A stretch of 39,561 nucleotides of DNA from Bacillus timonensis. Lineage in GTDB: Bacteria; Bacillota; Bacilli; Bacillales; Bacillaceae_L. Where the stretch lies: contig JAIVAN010000018.1 in the NCBI GenBank assembly GCA_020171895.1, positions 1 to 39,561 on the forward strand, in the 5' to 3' direction. The notes under the pieces were generated by a model. That model saw nothing but the letters and a program-made list of their open reading frames with translations, did not search any database and had not been told where the DNA came from. Made by a program: the position numbers and the translations under genes. Positions 15,191 to 24,713 of the stretch are shown here, one piece after another. Position 1 is the first letter of the stretch. Each line of letters begins with the position of its first letter.

Positions 15191-15318
15191 GGGAAAATTA
15201 AAAATGCTCCAAAACCGACACACACGGCTAACTATTTCGTATACATATACTGATGTACAAAATAGGCGAATCACACGTGTGAAAAAACAATTGCTTCAAA
15301 AACAAAATCGAGATATGT

Positions 15319-15347
15319 TATATAAATAATGGAGTAAATGTTACAAT
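15319..15347 (+). promoter_or_regulatory. Extended -10 promoter before ddl
   Basis: TGTTACAAT at 15339-15347 is an extended -10; the -35 position holds TATATA. An alternative is TTGCTT (15291-15296), 17 bases, TATGTT (15314-15319). The 15191-15430 gap holds no gene. Confidence 0.45.
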
Positions 15348-15430
15348 AGCCATATAAAATAAAAGTATAATTTTAGTGAAATAAAGATATTGAACATGTT
15401 TACTTAGCATGATGATTTAGGAGGAAGGTC

Positions 15431-16519
15431 ATGAAAATAAAATTAGGCTTACTTTATGGTGGGAAATCAGCAGAACATAGAGTATCACTACAAACCGCAT
15501 TAGCTGTAACGAAAGCGATAGACTTTGATAAATATGATATCCACCCGATATACATTACAGAAGAAGGGGAATGGATAAGAGGAAATCAAATTATAGCTCC
15601 CGTTGAACATGTTGAGCAGTTAAAACTAAAGGATAAAGGAAAATTCATTTCTCCTGTATCATTAAATGTCGAACTGTTTCCTACAAAACAGGATAACTCT
15701 CCGAATGGAGCGCTCGATGTCATCTTTCCACTTTTACATGGGCCAAATGGTGAAGATGGAACTGTACAAGGATTGTTGGAATTAATGAACATTCCTTACG
15801 TTGGAAATGGTGTTCTTGCATCATCTGCAGGAATGGATAAAGTCATCATGAAGAATGTGTTTGCACAAGCAGGTCTAGCTCAAGCAAAGTATGTTTCATT
15901 TATTCGAAGTGAATGGGAAGCGAATAAGGATTCTGCTTATCAAGTAGTTGAAGAGAATTTGGGTTATCCATGTTTTGTAAAGCCAGCAAATTTAGGATCA
16001 AGTGTTGGAATTGGCAAGGCGAACAATCGTGAAGAGTTAGAAAAAGCATTTGAAGAAGCGTTTCTATTTGACCGTAAAGTCATTATCGAAGAGGGTATTA
16101 TTGGTAGAGAAGTTGAAATTGGTGTGCTTGGAAATGACCACCCTGCTTGTTCAGTTATTGGGGAGATTGTTCCTAAGAAAGATTTTTATGATTATAAAGC
16201 AAAGTATGAAGATGGCGATACAGCATTAATCATCCCTGCAGAAATAGGAGATGCTGAGGATAAAAAGATGAGGGAAATGGCAATAAAGGCATATAAAGCA
16301 TTGGATTGTTCAGGACTTGTAAGAGCTGACTTCTTTTTAACAAAGGAAGGAGAGCTATTAATTAATGAAGTGAACACAATGCCAGGATTTACACCTTTTA
16401 GTATGTTTCCGTTACTTTGGCAGCATGCTGGTTTAACGTATCCTGCATTAATCGAAAAGCTAGTTGAACTTGCTTTAGAGCGTCATGCAGAAAAACAAAA
16501 AATTAAACATACATTTTAA
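15431..16519 (+). CDS. ddl: D-alanine--D-alanine ligase Ddl
   Basis: ATP-dependent ligase that makes D-Ala-D-Ala for the peptidoglycan stem peptide. 362 residues with family motifs in order: [41 protein letters not shown] (ATP-grasp), EVEIGVLGN, the omega loop [13 protein letters not shown] and [24 protein letters not shown] with Mg ligands. The tyrosine in the omega loop points to D-Ala rather than D-lactate as second substrate. RBS AGGAGGAAGG, 5-7 bases before the ATG. The adjacent murF uses the dipeptide product; alr further down supplies D-Ala. Confidence 0.97.
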   Translation: MKIKLGLLYGGKSAEHRVSLQTALAVTKAIDFDKYDIHPIYITEEGEWIRGNQIIAPVEHVEQLKLKDKGKFISPVSLNVELFPTKQDNSPNGALDVIFPLLHGPNGEDGTVQGLLELMNIPYVGNGVLASSAGMDKVIMKNVFAQAGLAQAKYVSFIRSEWEANKDSAYQVVEENLGYPCFVKPANLGSSVGIGKANNREELEKAFEEAFLFDRKVIIEEGIIGREVEIGVLGNDHPACSVIGEIVPKKDFYDYKAKYEDGDTALIIPAEIGDAEDKKMREMAIKAYKALDCSGLVRADFFLTKEGELLINEVNTMPGFTPFSMFPLLWQHAGLTYPALIEKLVELALERHAEKQKIKHTF

Positions 16520-16542
16520 ATAAAATAATGGACTACATCAAT

Positions 16543-16580
16543 GGGAGAACACTGTTTATTAGGATGGTGATTCTCCTTTA
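16543..16580 (+). terminator. Imperfect hairpin after ddl
   Basis: GGAGAA (16544-16549) with TTCTCC (16571-16576), extended by CAC/GTG with one bulged A; weak T-rich tail. May terminate only part of the ddl transcripts. Confidence 0.5.
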
Positions 16581-16650
16581 TTCTATCTTTTCTTTAAATA
16601 CATAATGATGCTTTAAGAATTTGAATAAAAAATAGACAGGGGCGAATATA

Positions 16651-18030
16651 TTGATAAAACGCACTTTGCTTGAAGTAGAGAAGCTAGTATCTGGGCATGG
16701 ATTATCACACGATAGCCATTCTACACAAATATCAGGGGTATCAATTGATACGAGAACTATACAGCCAAAGAATTTATATATTCCTATTGTTGGTGAGAAG
16801 TTTAATGGACATCAATTTATTAAGAATGCGATTGAAAACGGAGCAGTTGCAACGTTATGGAATAAACATGAGCCAAATCCTCCAACCACTATACCAGTTA
16901 TTTTAGTAAATGACACATTGATTGCTCTTCAGGCGTTAGCTAAAGGGTATCGTGATGAACTATCAATGAAAGTAGTAGGAATTACAGGTAGTAATGGAAA
17001 AACTACAACGAAAGATATGGTGGCTTCAGTACTGTCTACTGAATTTCATGTTCACAAGACGGAGGGGAATTTAAATAATCATATTGGATTACCCCTTACG
17101 ATTCTTTCGTTATCTGAGGATGTGGATATAGCGGTGCTAGAAATGGGCATGAGCGGTCGTGGTGAAATCGAATTGCTTTCTTCCATTGCATCACCTGATG
17201 TCGTGATGATTACAAATATTGGTGAATCTCACCTATTGGACTTAGGGTCTAGAGAAGGAATTGCAGAAGCAAAGCTTGAAATTATTACCGGATTAAAGAA
17301 TGGTGGCCTCCTTATATACAATGGAGATGAACCATTATTAAACGAACGAGTAAAAGAACTTAAAATTGAGACGGTTACTTTTGGAAAGTCAGAAAACTGT
17401 TCAGTATATCCTACTGAAATTAACCAAGAGAATCACGGTACGTTTTTTTACACGAATGTAAAGAGCAACCAACAGTTTTTTATACCGGTTCTAGGTGAGC
17501 ATAATGTTCACAATGCTCTTGCCGCTCTTGCTGTTGCACGCCATTTAGGACTGGATTCTAAAAAAATTGCTCAAGGATTACAGCAATTAAAAGTGACGAA
17601 TATGAGAATGGAGCTTATACGAGGAAGGGACGGGATAACCCTGATAAATGATGCGTATAATGCTAGTCCTACTTCAATGAAGGCTGCTATTGAATTAATT
17701 AGTTCTATGAATGGTTTTCAACATAAAGTTATTGTGTTAGGTGATATGTTAGAGTTAGGTGAGGATGAGGAGAAGTTCCATAGGGAAATTGGTGAGATAA
17801 TTGATGCTGGTAGGATTCACTATGTGTACACTTATGGAAAACTAGGTGCATTTATTGCCGAAGGAGCAAGGTCTTCTTTTCCAACGGGAAGAGTAAGAGC
17901 TTTTTCGGATAAACAGGAGTTGATTACGAACCTTAAAACAGTTTGTGGTGCAGAAGATCTTGTTTTAGTAAAAGCATCTAGAGGAATGAAACTGGAAGAG
18001 GTTATCCATGCATTTGTAGATTTAGCATAA
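16651..18030 (+). CDS. murF: UDP-MurNAc-tripeptide:D-Ala-D-Ala ligase MurF
   Basis: Adds D-Ala-D-Ala to UDP-MurNAc-tripeptide, the last cytoplasmic step of the peptidoglycan monomer. 459 residues in three Mur ligase domains. ATP-binding loop GSNGKTTT at 113-120, then NNHIGLPLT, VLEMGMS, ITNIGESH, LNDAYNASPTSMKAA and the C-terminal SRGMKLE. The start is TTG 16651 with AGGGG eight bases upstream; MIKRT matches the N-terminus of B. subtilis MurF. Follows ddl as in B. subtilis. The next gene begins 17 bases after its stop, so the two probably share a transcript. Confidence 0.96.
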   Translation: MIKRTLLEVEKLVSGHGLSHDSHSTQISGVSIDTRTIQPKNLYIPIVGEKFNGHQFIKNAIENGAVATLWNKHEPNPPTTIPVILVNDTLIALQALAKGYRDELSMKVVGITGSNGKTTTKDMVASVLSTEFHVHKTEGNLNNHIGLPLTILSLSEDVDIAVLEMGMSGRGEIELLSSIASPDVVMITNIGESHLLDLGSREGIAEAKLEIITGLKNGGLLIYNGDEPLLNERVKELKIETVTFGKSENCSVYPTEINQENHGTFFYTNVKSNQQFFIPVLGEHNVHNALAALAVARHLGLDSKKIAQGLQQLKVTNMRMELIRGRDGITLINDAYNASPTSMKAAIELISSMNGFQHKVIVLGDMLELGEDEEKFHREIGEIIDAGRIHYVYTYGKLGAFIAEGARSSFPTGRVRAFSDKQELITNLKTVCGAEDLVLVKASRGMKLEEVIHAFVDLA

Positions 18031-18047
18031 TAGGCTTGGTGATTGAG

Positions 18048-18743
18048 ATGAAGGGTTGTTTGTGCATACACGGATTTACAGGTGGGCCATACGAGGTTGA
18101 ACCATTAGCGAATTTTTTAAGAGAGGCCACTGATTGGCATGTTGTCACTCCTACACTACCTGGACATGGTGAACAGTTAAGTCTTGAAGGTAAAACTCAT
18201 AAGGATTGGATTCGTCATGCTGAAGAGGAGTTACAAACCCTATTAAAAAGCTGTGATGAGGTTTATGTCGTTGGTTTTTCAATGGGTGGACTCATTGCTG
18301 CGTATTTGTCAATAAAGTATCCAGTAAAAAAACTCGTGCTGTTAAGTGCTGCTGCATACTATATAAATCCTAAACAGTTAATGGTAGATATAACCGATAT
18401 GGTCAAAGATACATTTCAAGGGAATTTATTAAAGAACGAATTGTTTCTTAGATATAAGCGAAAAATAAATGAGACTCCTATGAGTGCAACACTTCATTTT
18501 CGTGCATTAGTTCGAATGATCCGCCCATTATTGGGGGAAGTGAAAATTCCTACATTAATTGTACAAGGAGAATGTGACGGAATAGTTCCAGTGAAGAGTG
18601 CAACATACCTATATCAAACCATCAACAGTACGAAAAAAGAATTATGTATGCTACCACAATCCAAACACCATGTTTGCCATGGAGAAGACAAAGAGTACTT
18701 ATTAGAACAGGTCCATTTATTTTTACAGAAAAAAGACCTTTAA
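18048..18743 (+). CDS. Alpha/beta-hydrolase, carboxylesterase-like
   Basis: 231-residue cytoplasmic hydrolase of the monoacylglycerol lipase/EstA carboxylesterase type. The oxyanion HGFTGG occupies 8-13, nucleophile Ser78 lies in GFSMGG, an acid Asp sits in VQGECDGIVP near residue 183, and the catalytic His is probably in SKHHV near 205. Natural substrate unknown; short-chain ester hydrolysis is typical of the family. Start chosen at ATG 18048 with GGTGAT upstream; TTG 18036 would give four extra residues. It lies between murF and cshA in an apparent murF-esterase transcription unit, an arrangement I recall from several Bacillus genomes. Confidence 0.88.
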   Translation: MKGCLCIHGFTGGPYEVEPLANFLREATDWHVVTPTLPGHGEQLSLEGKTHKDWIRHAEEELQTLLKSCDEVYVVGFSMGGLIAAYLSIKYPVKKLVLLSAAAYYINPKQLMVDITDMVKDTFQGNLLKNELFLRYKRKINETPMSATLHFRALVRMIRPLLGEVKIPTLIVQGECDGIVPVKSATYLYQTINSTKKELCMLPQSKHHVCHGEDKEYLLEQVHLFLQKKDL

Positions 18744-18840
18744 TAAAGGGAGAGTTTTAAGGGGTATTATAAATTTTTAATGGAAAGACTTCTATGTAAT
18801 ATAGAATTTGCTCTATGGTGAATGTAATTTGTTTTGTTAT

Positions 18841-19032
18841 TAGAATGTTGAATCCAAGTATTTATGCGTGTTAACCGAAGTGGAAGGAACCGAGACTCCT
18901 GCGGGAGATAGCGCTAGGCTTGAGACCCCACAGGCAAAGCCGAGGAGGCTCAAGAAGCGCCCCGCGGAAAGCGAGGTTCCTGCAACGAAGGTTAACACCC
19001 CAGGTATAGTGTTTTTCCTGTTTTAAGGGTAA
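18841..19032 (+). repeat. Single GC-rich hairpin element (copy 3)
   Basis: Core 18868-18998 bounded by GTGTTAACC and its inverse GGTTAACAC. Nested arms GGAACC/GGTTCC, GCGGG/CCCGC, GCGCT/AGCGC, CTTGAG/CTCAAG, apical GGC/GCC. The 5' flank has TAGAATGTTG as in the other copies; the 3' flank is a diverged form of the type B tail. The third covarying stem uses GCGGG/CCCGC, a combination absent from the other copies. Intergenic, between the esterase gene and the cshA promoter. Confidence 0.88.
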
Positions 19033-19149
19033 CTTTAATAATATTAATGAACGGTTTAAAATGTGAATAGAGTGCTTAGTTTACTCAGGTTAAACAATTT
19101 CTAAAAAAGAAAAAAGGGTAAAATATCCTAAAAAGGGCATAGAGTTTTA

Positions 19150-19178
19150 TTGCATTTCAATTTTTGTAATGGTAAGAT
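19150..19178 (+). promoter_or_regulatory. Promoter of cshA
   Basis: TTGCAT (19150-19155), 17-base spacer, TAAGAT (19173-19178). It implies a leader of about 250 bases before the cshA start. Confidence 0.55.
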
Positions 19179-19184
19179 TACATT

Positions 19185-19439
19185 TACAGTGTTTAAAAGG
19201 GCATTTAATTGCAAAGGAAAGTAAGACGCCCGTGGAAAATTTAAGTTTTTGACGTGAACCATTAGGGCATCTTTCCGTATTCACGGGAATTTGTCCTTTT
19301 TTTAAGAGGATAAATCAAATCAAATTCGAAGGTCTCCTTCCTTTGTATATAATTGAGTGGATTAGTGAAAAACTATCCAATAAGCTCCCACTAGAGAAGT
19401 AGAAATCTATGTTTTTAAAACAAAAGGAGTAGAAAAAAT
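19185..19439 (+). promoter_or_regulatory. Long structured cshA 5' leader
   Basis: No gene lies here. GCCCGTG (19228-19234) has three possible partners: GGGC at 19199, GGGC at 19265 and CACGGG at 19282-19287. GGAAAG (19216-19221) can pair with CTTTCC (19271-19276), which together with CCCGTG/CACGGG would be a pseudoknot order. A seven-T tract follows at about 19297-19303, then a small hairpin GAAGG-TCT-CCTTC near 19328. Long leaders are common in cold-inducible genes; the exact structure is inference. Confidence 0.4.
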
Positions 19440-20921
19440 TTGGCAACATTTAATGAACTTGGAATCGGTCAAGAGTTACTAAAGTCTATTAGTAAGATGG
19501 GATTTGAAGAGGCAACGCCAATTCAAGCACAAACAATTCCATTAGCATTGAAAAAGCATGATGTTATTGGTCAAGCTCAAACAGGAACAGGAAAAACTGC
19601 AGCGTTTGGGATTCCACTTATTGAAAAAATTGATGTAAATGACGATTCAATTCAAGGTATCATCATCGCACCAACAAGAGAGTTAGCAATTCAAGTATCA
19701 GAAGAACTTTACAAAATTGGTTATTATAACCGCGTTCGTATCTTACCAATTTATGGTGGTCAAGATATTAACCGTCAAATTAGAGGGTTAAAGAAACGTC
19801 CACATATCATTGTAGGTACGCCAGGACGTATTTTAGATCATATTAATCGTAAAACATTACGTCTACAAAACATTCATACAGTCGTACTTGATGAAGCAGA
19901 TGAAATGCTAAACATGGGATTCATCGAAGATATCGAAACAATCCTATCAGGTGTTCCAGAAGACCATCAAACACTTCTTTTCTCTGCAACAATGCCTGGT
20001 CCGATCCAACGTATTGCTGAGCGCTTTATGACGGAACCACAAATTGTTAAGGTGAAATCAAAAGAAGTAACAGTACCGAACATCTCTCAATTTTATGTAG
20101 AGACACAAGAAAAGAAAAAATTTGACGTTCTTACGCGCTTATTAGATACACAATCTCCAGAACTAGCGATCATCTTCGGTCGTACGAAACGACGTGTAGA
20201 TGAGCTTACTGAAGCATTAACATTAAGAGGTTATGCAGCAGAAGGTATTCATGGTGATCTAAGTCAAGCAAAACGTATTAGCGTTCTAAGAAAGTTCAAA
20301 GAAGGATCGATTGATGTACTTGTAGCAACAGATGTTGCAGCTCGTGGGCTTGATATTTCTGGTGTTACCCATGTATACAATTTCGATATTCCACAAGATC
20401 CTGAAAGCTACGTACACCGTATTGGTCGTACTGGTCGTGCAGGAAAAACAGGTATGGCTTTAACGTTTGTTACGCCACGCGAAATGGGTCAGTTAAAGAA
20501 CATTGAACGTACAACGAATCGTAAAATGGATCGTTTGACTCCTCCAACAATTGATGAAGCTTTAGAAGGTCAACAAAAATTGACGATTGAAAAGCTTTTA
20601 TCAGCTATTGAAACAGAAAATATTTCGTTCTATAAGAGAGCTGCAGAAGAGCTTTTAGAAGAGCATGATTCAGTTTCAGTAGTTGCTGCTGCTATTAAGT
20701 TAATGACGAAAGAACCAGATGCAACTCCTGTTAAATTAACTGCAGAAGCACCAGTTGTAAAAAGAGAGCGAAGAGATAGAAGTGGTGGCGGAGATCGTAA
20801 CCGCGGTGGTGGCGATCGCAACCGACGTAGCCGCTTCAAAGGAAATCAAGAACGTGGAAGTAACCAAAATCGTCAATCCGGAAAAAGACGTAATTATCGT
20901 AAGCAAGAAAGCCAATCATAA
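19440..20921 (+). CDS. cshA: DEAD-box RNA helicase CshA
   Basis: ATP-dependent RNA helicase acting in mRNA turnover (degradosome partner), ribosome assembly and cold adaptation. 493 residues. Motifs in order: Q motif near residues 20-30 ([12 protein letters not shown]), Walker [22 protein letters not shown], then in the second RecA domain [11 protein letters not shown] and [11 protein letters not shown]. The C-terminal 60 residues are basic and Arg/Gly/Asn-rich ([16 protein letters not shown]), typical of RNA-binding tails. The start is TTG 19440 with AAAAGGAG eleven bases upstream. Own promoter, long leader and strong terminator, so monocistronic. Corresponds to B. subtilis ydbR. Confidence 0.96.
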   Translation: MATFNELGIGQELLKSISKMGFEEATPIQAQTIPLALKKHDVIGQAQTGTGKTAAFGIPLIEKIDVNDDSIQGIIIAPTRELAIQVSEELYKIGYYNRVRILPIYGGQDINRQIRGLKKRPHIIVGTPGRILDHINRKTLRLQNIHTVVLDEADEMLNMGFIEDIETILSGVPEDHQTLLFSATMPGPIQRIAERFMTEPQIVKVKSKEVTVPNISQFYVETQEKKKFDVLTRLLDTQSPELAIIFGRTKRRVDELTEALTLRGYAAEGIHGDLSQAKRISVLRKFKEGSIDVLVATDVAARGLDISGVTHVYNFDIPQDPESYVHRIGRTGRAGKTGMALTFVTPREMGQLKNIERTTNRKMDRLTPPTIDEALEGQQKLTIEKLLSAIETENISFYKRAAEELLEEHDSVSVVAAAIKLMTKEPDATPVKLTAEAPVVKRERRDRSGGGDRNRGGGDRNRRSRFKGNQERGSNQNRQSGKRRNYRKQESQS

Positions 20922-20929
20922 GATATACA

Positions 20930-20963
20930 AGACAGTGCAGAGTAATCTGTACTGTTTTTTTTT
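20930..20963 (+). terminator. Terminator after cshA
   Basis: ACAGTGCAGA (20932-20941) with TCTGTACTGT (20946-20955), one G-T pair, four-base loop, then nine Ts. Confidence 0.92.
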
Positions 20964-20989
20964 GCATATATTTGTCCTGTATTCATAGT
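20962..20989 (+). promoter_or_regulatory. Possible promoter of mscL
   Basis: TTGCAT (20962-20967), 16-base spacer, CATAGT (20984-20989), directly after the cshA terminator and 25 bases before the mscL start. Confidence 0.35.
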
Positions 20990-21013
20990 TTTTTAATAGA
21001 GGGGGATAGATAT

Positions 21014-21508
21014 ATGAAAGTTTTTCAAGAATTTAAGGAATTTGCGATAAGAGGTAACGTAATTGATATGGGGATAGGTGTTATCATCGGAACGGCATTC
21101 GGCAAAATCGTCGATTCACTAGTTACAGATATCATGATGCCTCCTATTGGACTGTTGCTTGGGAAGGTTGATTTCTCGAATTTGTTTGTAAACTTGTCGT
21201 CTAAACCATATCATACATTAGCAGAAGCAAAGGAAGCTGGAGCAGCAACCATTAACTATGGTTTGTTTGTAAATTCAATTTTTCATTTTGGAATTGTAGC
21301 GTTTGCGACTTTTTTAACAATCCGACAAATAAATAAAATGCGCAAAACCCCGATGGCATCTTTAACTTCCAAACAATGTCCATTTTGTTTCACGAACATT
21401 CCAACTGAAGCACTTCGTTGTCCAAACTGTACATCTAAACTTGCAGAAGAAGTAAAATCAACGTTAGTTGTGGCTGCGGGTCCAACAGTTAATATTAGAT
21501 CAAGCTAA
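21014..21508 (+). CDS. mscL: Mechanosensitive channel MscL with C-terminal zinc ribbon
   Basis: Large-conductance tension-gated channel that releases solutes on hypo-osmotic shock. The N-terminal helix and TM1 (residues 1-45) read [34 protein letters not shown], the MscL signature with the gate. TM2 is at about 78-100. At 164 residues it is longer than the roughly 130-residue B. subtilis protein: the usual C-terminal helix is replaced by a four-cysteine zinc ribbon, C-x2-C-x9-C-x2-C in [18 protein letters not shown], and a short tail. Similar tails occur in some other bacterial MscL proteins as far as I recall. The start is ATG 21014 with a GGGGG RBS. Confidence 0.93.
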   Translation: MKVFQEFKEFAIRGNVIDMGIGVIIGTAFGKIVDSLVTDIMMPPIGLLLGKVDFSNLFVNLSSKPYHTLAEAKEAGAATINYGLFVNSIFHFGIVAFATFLTIRQINKMRKTPMASLTSKQCPFCFTNIPTEALRCPNCTSKLAEEVKSTLVVAAGPTVNIRSS

Positions 21509-21645
21509 TTTCTTATGAATAGTAGATGTTAGGGCATAATAGAACATAATAAATCTTATTCTTTTTTCTAGAGTAGTTATTTTAAAAAGAAAAAGGTAAC
21601 GATATTCACGAAAATAGACTAACTACTATTAGACGGGGTGCTCTT

Positions 21646-22611
21646 GTGACTATAGTACGATTAGGTTATGTTGCGATGAGTGTCAATTTGCAAAATTGTT
21701 CACCCTCTCAAACAATGACCCTTGCCCAATTCAAAAAAATAAAAGACAGAGAAGCTGCAATTCAAAAGCTTGAGCGAATCGCAATATCTAATTTAGAAAA
21801 TTGCTTGCGTCTGTTAAAGCATAGCGTGGCACATGATATACGTTTTTTTCGTTTTAGTTCAAAGCTAATACCGCTGGCAAATCATGAAGAATTGTCGGAT
21901 TGGAATTATATGATGCCATTAAAAGAGGCGCTCACAGATATAAGGAATTTTTTAGAGAGAGAAGAAATGAGGGTAGATTTTCATCCAGATCATTTCGTGG
22001 TATTCACGTCGAAGAAGGCTGATATTTTAAATCAATCCATTAAAACCTTGAGCATGCACGAAGCGTTATTAAGAGGGATGGGGGTTCCTAGACAGAACCG
22101 CTGCGTAATACATGTGGGTGGCGCGTATGAAGACAAAGAAAAATCCCTCGAGCAATTCATTCATAATTGGGGATTCGTTCCGACTAAGATTCAAGAAATG
22201 ATTATGCTAGAAAATGATGATACCACGTTTACCCTTCATGATACGCTTTATTTATGTGAAAAGCTTTCGATTCCACTTGTTTTCGATTATCATCACCATC
22301 TTGCCCATTATGCTCAAGAAGACTGGAAAGGGGAATGGGACCGAGTCATCAATACTTGGAAACATTCAAATTTAGCATTGAAAATGCACATTTCTAGTCC
22401 GAGAGACGAGAAAGATTTTAGAGCTCATGCAGATTATATTGATGTAGATATGTTCATGCGCTTTTTAAATGAAATAAAAGGCAGTGTAGATCAAATTGAT
22501 TGTATGATTGAGGCTAAGAAAAAAGACAATGCCTTATTTCGGTTAGTTGAAGAATTACAATCGAAAGCAGAAGTTGAAATGATAGACCAAGCATCATTTA
22601 AAATTCACTAA
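21646..22611 (+). CDS. uvsE: UV damage endonuclease UvsE
   Basis: TIM-barrel endonuclease that nicks DNA 5' of UV photoproducts in the alternative excision repair pathway. 321 residues beginning VRLGYVAMSVNLQNCSPSQTM, a hallmark N-terminus of UvsE/UVDE. Metal-ligand segments are visible: RFFRFSSKLIPLANH, RVDFHPDHFVVF, VIHVGGAYEDK, LENDDTTFTL, PLVFDYHHHLAH and ALKMHISSPR. The start is GTG 21646 with GGGGTG upstream. Terminated by a perfect palindrome that begins at the last base of the stop codon. No clear promoter was found in 21509-21645; it may read through from mscL. Confidence 0.95.
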   Translation: MTIVRLGYVAMSVNLQNCSPSQTMTLAQFKKIKDREAAIQKLERIAISNLENCLRLLKHSVAHDIRFFRFSSKLIPLANHEELSDWNYMMPLKEALTDIRNFLEREEMRVDFHPDHFVVFTSKKADILNQSIKTLSMHEALLRGMGVPRQNRCVIHVGGAYEDKEKSLEQFIHNWGFVPTKIQEMIMLENDDTTFTLHDTLYLCEKLSIPLVFDYHHHLAHYAQEDWKGEWDRVINTWKHSNLALKMHISSPRDEKDFRAHADYIDVDMFMRFLNEIKGSVDQIDCMIEAKKKDNALFRLVEELQSKAEVEMIDQASFKIH

Positions 22612-22634
22612 AGTCGCCAATTGGCGACTTTTTT
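22611..22634 (+). terminator. Terminator after uvsE
   Basis: Perfect 20-base palindrome AAGTCGCCAA/TTGGCGACTT (22611-22630) followed by Ts to 22634. Confidence 0.92.
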
Positions 22635-22791
22635 ACGCTAACGAGTTGTACTAGTTTAACTACATATAAGACCTTTTTAGGTAAGGAGATGTGAAATAAC
22701 GGTGGTTTTTATAGGGTGTTATGAAAGTGAGAAATGACTTATACTAATAGGAGAAAATTGGAATAACACAACGTTGAAACGAGGGTGAAAA

Positions 22792-23271
22792 ATGAGAGAT
22801 GTACCTCAAAATCGAATAAATGATCGGGCTTTAAAAGTATGGAGAATAGCTGCTGCAATGAAATCAGCATTTGGTTGGTTACTAATAATAGTTGCGGTAG
22901 TCTTAACAGCACTCTTTGATTGGTCCTATTGGATTGTTATTACTTTGTTTGTTTTATCTGTAGTTGAATCTTTTTTAACCATCTATCTAATCCCAAAAAT
23001 CAGATGGAAAAGATGGAGATACGAAGTACATGAACAAGAGGTAGATTTGCAGCATGGGGTAGTAGTCAAGAAGAGAACATTAATACCGATGGTAAGAGTG
23101 CAGCATGTTGATACGTATCAAGGACCAATACTTCGAAAGTATAAGCTTGCTACTGTCAAAATTTCGACAGCTGCAACTGTTCATGAAATTCCAGCGCTTG
23201 ACGTAATAGAAGCAGATGAGCTAAGAGATAACATATCGAAATTAGCAAGGGTGGTTGAAGAAGATGTATGA
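22792..23271 (+). CDS. ydbS: Membrane PH-domain (bPH2) protein YdbS
   Basis: 159 residues, the same as B. subtilis YdbS. Two membrane segments (about 26-44 and 48-68) precede a bacterial PH-like (bPH2/DUF304) domain reading YEVHEQEVDLQHGVVVKKRTLIPMVRVQHVD. In B. subtilis ydbST belongs to the sigma-W regulon and contributes to bacteriocin resistance; I looked for TGAAAC-N16/17-CGTA upstream and did not find it here. RBS GAGGGTG. Overlaps ydbT by eight bases, so they form one translation-coupled unit. Confidence 0.9.
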   Translation: MRDVPQNRINDRALKVWRIAAAMKSAFGWLLIIVAVVLTALFDWSYWIVITLFVLSVVESFLTIYLIPKIRWKRWRYEVHEQEVDLQHGVVVKKRTLIPMVRVQHVDTYQGPILRKYKLATVKISTAATVHEIPALDVIEADELRDNISKLARVVEEDV

Positions 23272-24703
23272 ATCAAGACGATTACATCCTGTCGCTGCTC
23301 TAATTAACTTTATAAAACAACTGAAAGATTTGTTATTTCCGTTACTGGTTTTTTTCTTTTTTAGTAAGAATAATATTGATGGTATGTATAATCTCATTTA
23401 TATCGTTAGTATCATCGCTATTATTTTGTTCGTGTTAATTACAGGGATTTTATTTTGGTATCGGTATACGTATCGAATAGAAGATGGAGAGCTTCGGATT
23501 GAATATGGTGTGTTTATCCACAAAAAACGTTACATACCTATTGAAAGAATTCAATCAATTTCTGTATCTGCTGGGATTATACAGAGGGCATTTAAGTTAG
23601 TAAAGCTTCAAGTTGAGACGGCTGGTGGAGGCTTAGAAGCAGAAGTAGTATTAACAGCAATTACTGAAGAGGAAGCTAAACAGTTAAAAGAACTATTATC
23701 AACTTCTTCTAAGAATAGTAACGCAGGTAAGGAAGAGTTTAGTCAAACAAACCAACCTGTGTTTAGGTTATCGACAAAAGAGCTATTAATTGTGGCCTCT
23801 ACTTCAAGTGGGATTGGTGTTGTTTTTTCTGCTGTATTTGCTTTATTAGCTCAAATTGAAGAACTGATTCCCTACGAACGCCTTTTTCAACGATGGGAAG
23901 TATTTATTGAACCAGGGTTTTATGTATACGTGCTATTAGGATCTGCTATTTTTATATTTGCTTGGCTAATAGGAATTTTGTTAACTGTATTTAAATACGC
24001 AGGATTTACTGTTGTACAAAACGGAAATGATCTTCAAATATCAAAGGGAATTCTAGAAAAAAAACAGCTTTCTATACCGTTATCGAGGATTCAAGCAATT
24101 CGTGTAAGTGAAAGCTTCCTAAGACAACCATTTGGCTATGCAACAGTGTTTGTTGAAAGTGCAGGTGGTACAGGAGATGAAGGAGAAGAATTTTCAACCG
24201 TCTTATTCCCAATCATCCGAAGAAACCAAATATCATCGTTATTACAAACATTCACAAAAGAATTTCATCTCAAAGACATGTATAAATGCCCACCTAAGAG
24301 GTCCTTAAAACGGTACATTATTCGCGGTATCTTACCATTCATCCCAGTAACGTTCGCCTTATCGATTTTTTTATTTCCAGTTGGGCTATTATCAAGTACG
24401 TTACTATTACTTTTTGGTGCTCTAGGGTATTTACGCTACCGAGATGCAGGTTGGGAAATCTTCCATGATCAATTAACATTGAGATATAGAATATTTAATC
24501 GAAATACAGTCTTAATGAAACGAAACAGAATTCAAGTGATTGAAAAAAGACTGTCTTTCTTTCAGCAAAGAGCCCATTTAGCCTCGATTCAAGCCTCCGT
24601 CAAATCGAGTATAACGGGGAAGAATTTTAAAGTGGTTGATCTAAATGAGCACGACAGTAGTGACATATTTGATTGGTATACGTATACAAAACGGAAAAAC
24701 TAA
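23264..24703 (+). CDS. ydbT: Membrane protein YdbT with three bPH2 domains
   Basis: 479 residues. Paired membrane segments at about residues 20-65, 175-250 and 355-390 each lead into a bPH2 domain: IEDGELRIEYGVFIHKKRYIPIERIQSI, VVQNGNDLQISKGILEKKQLSIPLSRIQAI and IFHDQLTLRYRIFNRNTVLMKRNRIQVI. The three share the L-x-I-x-x-G/R-x-hydroxy-x-x-P-I/L-x-R-I-Q pattern. Partner of YdbS. Start chosen at ATG 23264, nine bases after GGTGG; TTG 23255 would add three residues. Converges with the rhomboid gene only ten bases away, without room for a classical terminator. Confidence 0.9.
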   Translation: MYESRRLHPVAALINFIKQLKDLLFPLLVFFFFSKNNIDGMYNLIYIVSIIAIILFVLITGILFWYRYTYRIEDGELRIEYGVFIHKKRYIPIERIQSISVSAGIIQRAFKLVKLQVETAGGGLEAEVVLTAITEEEAKQLKELLSTSSKNSNAGKEEFSQTNQPVFRLSTKELLIVASTSSGIGVVFSAVFALLAQIEELIPYERLFQRWEVFIEPGFYVYVLLGSAIFIFAWLIGILLTVFKYAGFTVVQNGNDLQISKGILEKKQLSIPLSRIQAIRVSESFLRQPFGYATVFVESAGGTGDEGEEFSTVLFPIIRRNQISSLLQTFTKEFHLKDMYKCPPKRSLKRYIIRGILPFIPVTFALSIFLFPVGLLSSTLLLLFGALGYLRYRDAGWEIFHDQLTLRYRIFNRNTVLMKRNRIQVIEKRLSFFQQRAHLASIQASVKSSITGKNFKVVDLNEHDSSDIFDWYTYTKRKN

Positions 24704-24713
24704 TGTCTGGTTG

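Noticed and set aside
15271..15282. Perfect 12-base palindrome TCACACGTGTGA upstream of ddl
   Set aside because: Several palindromes of this length are expected by chance in a window this size. It is far upstream of the likely promoter and matches no site I know.
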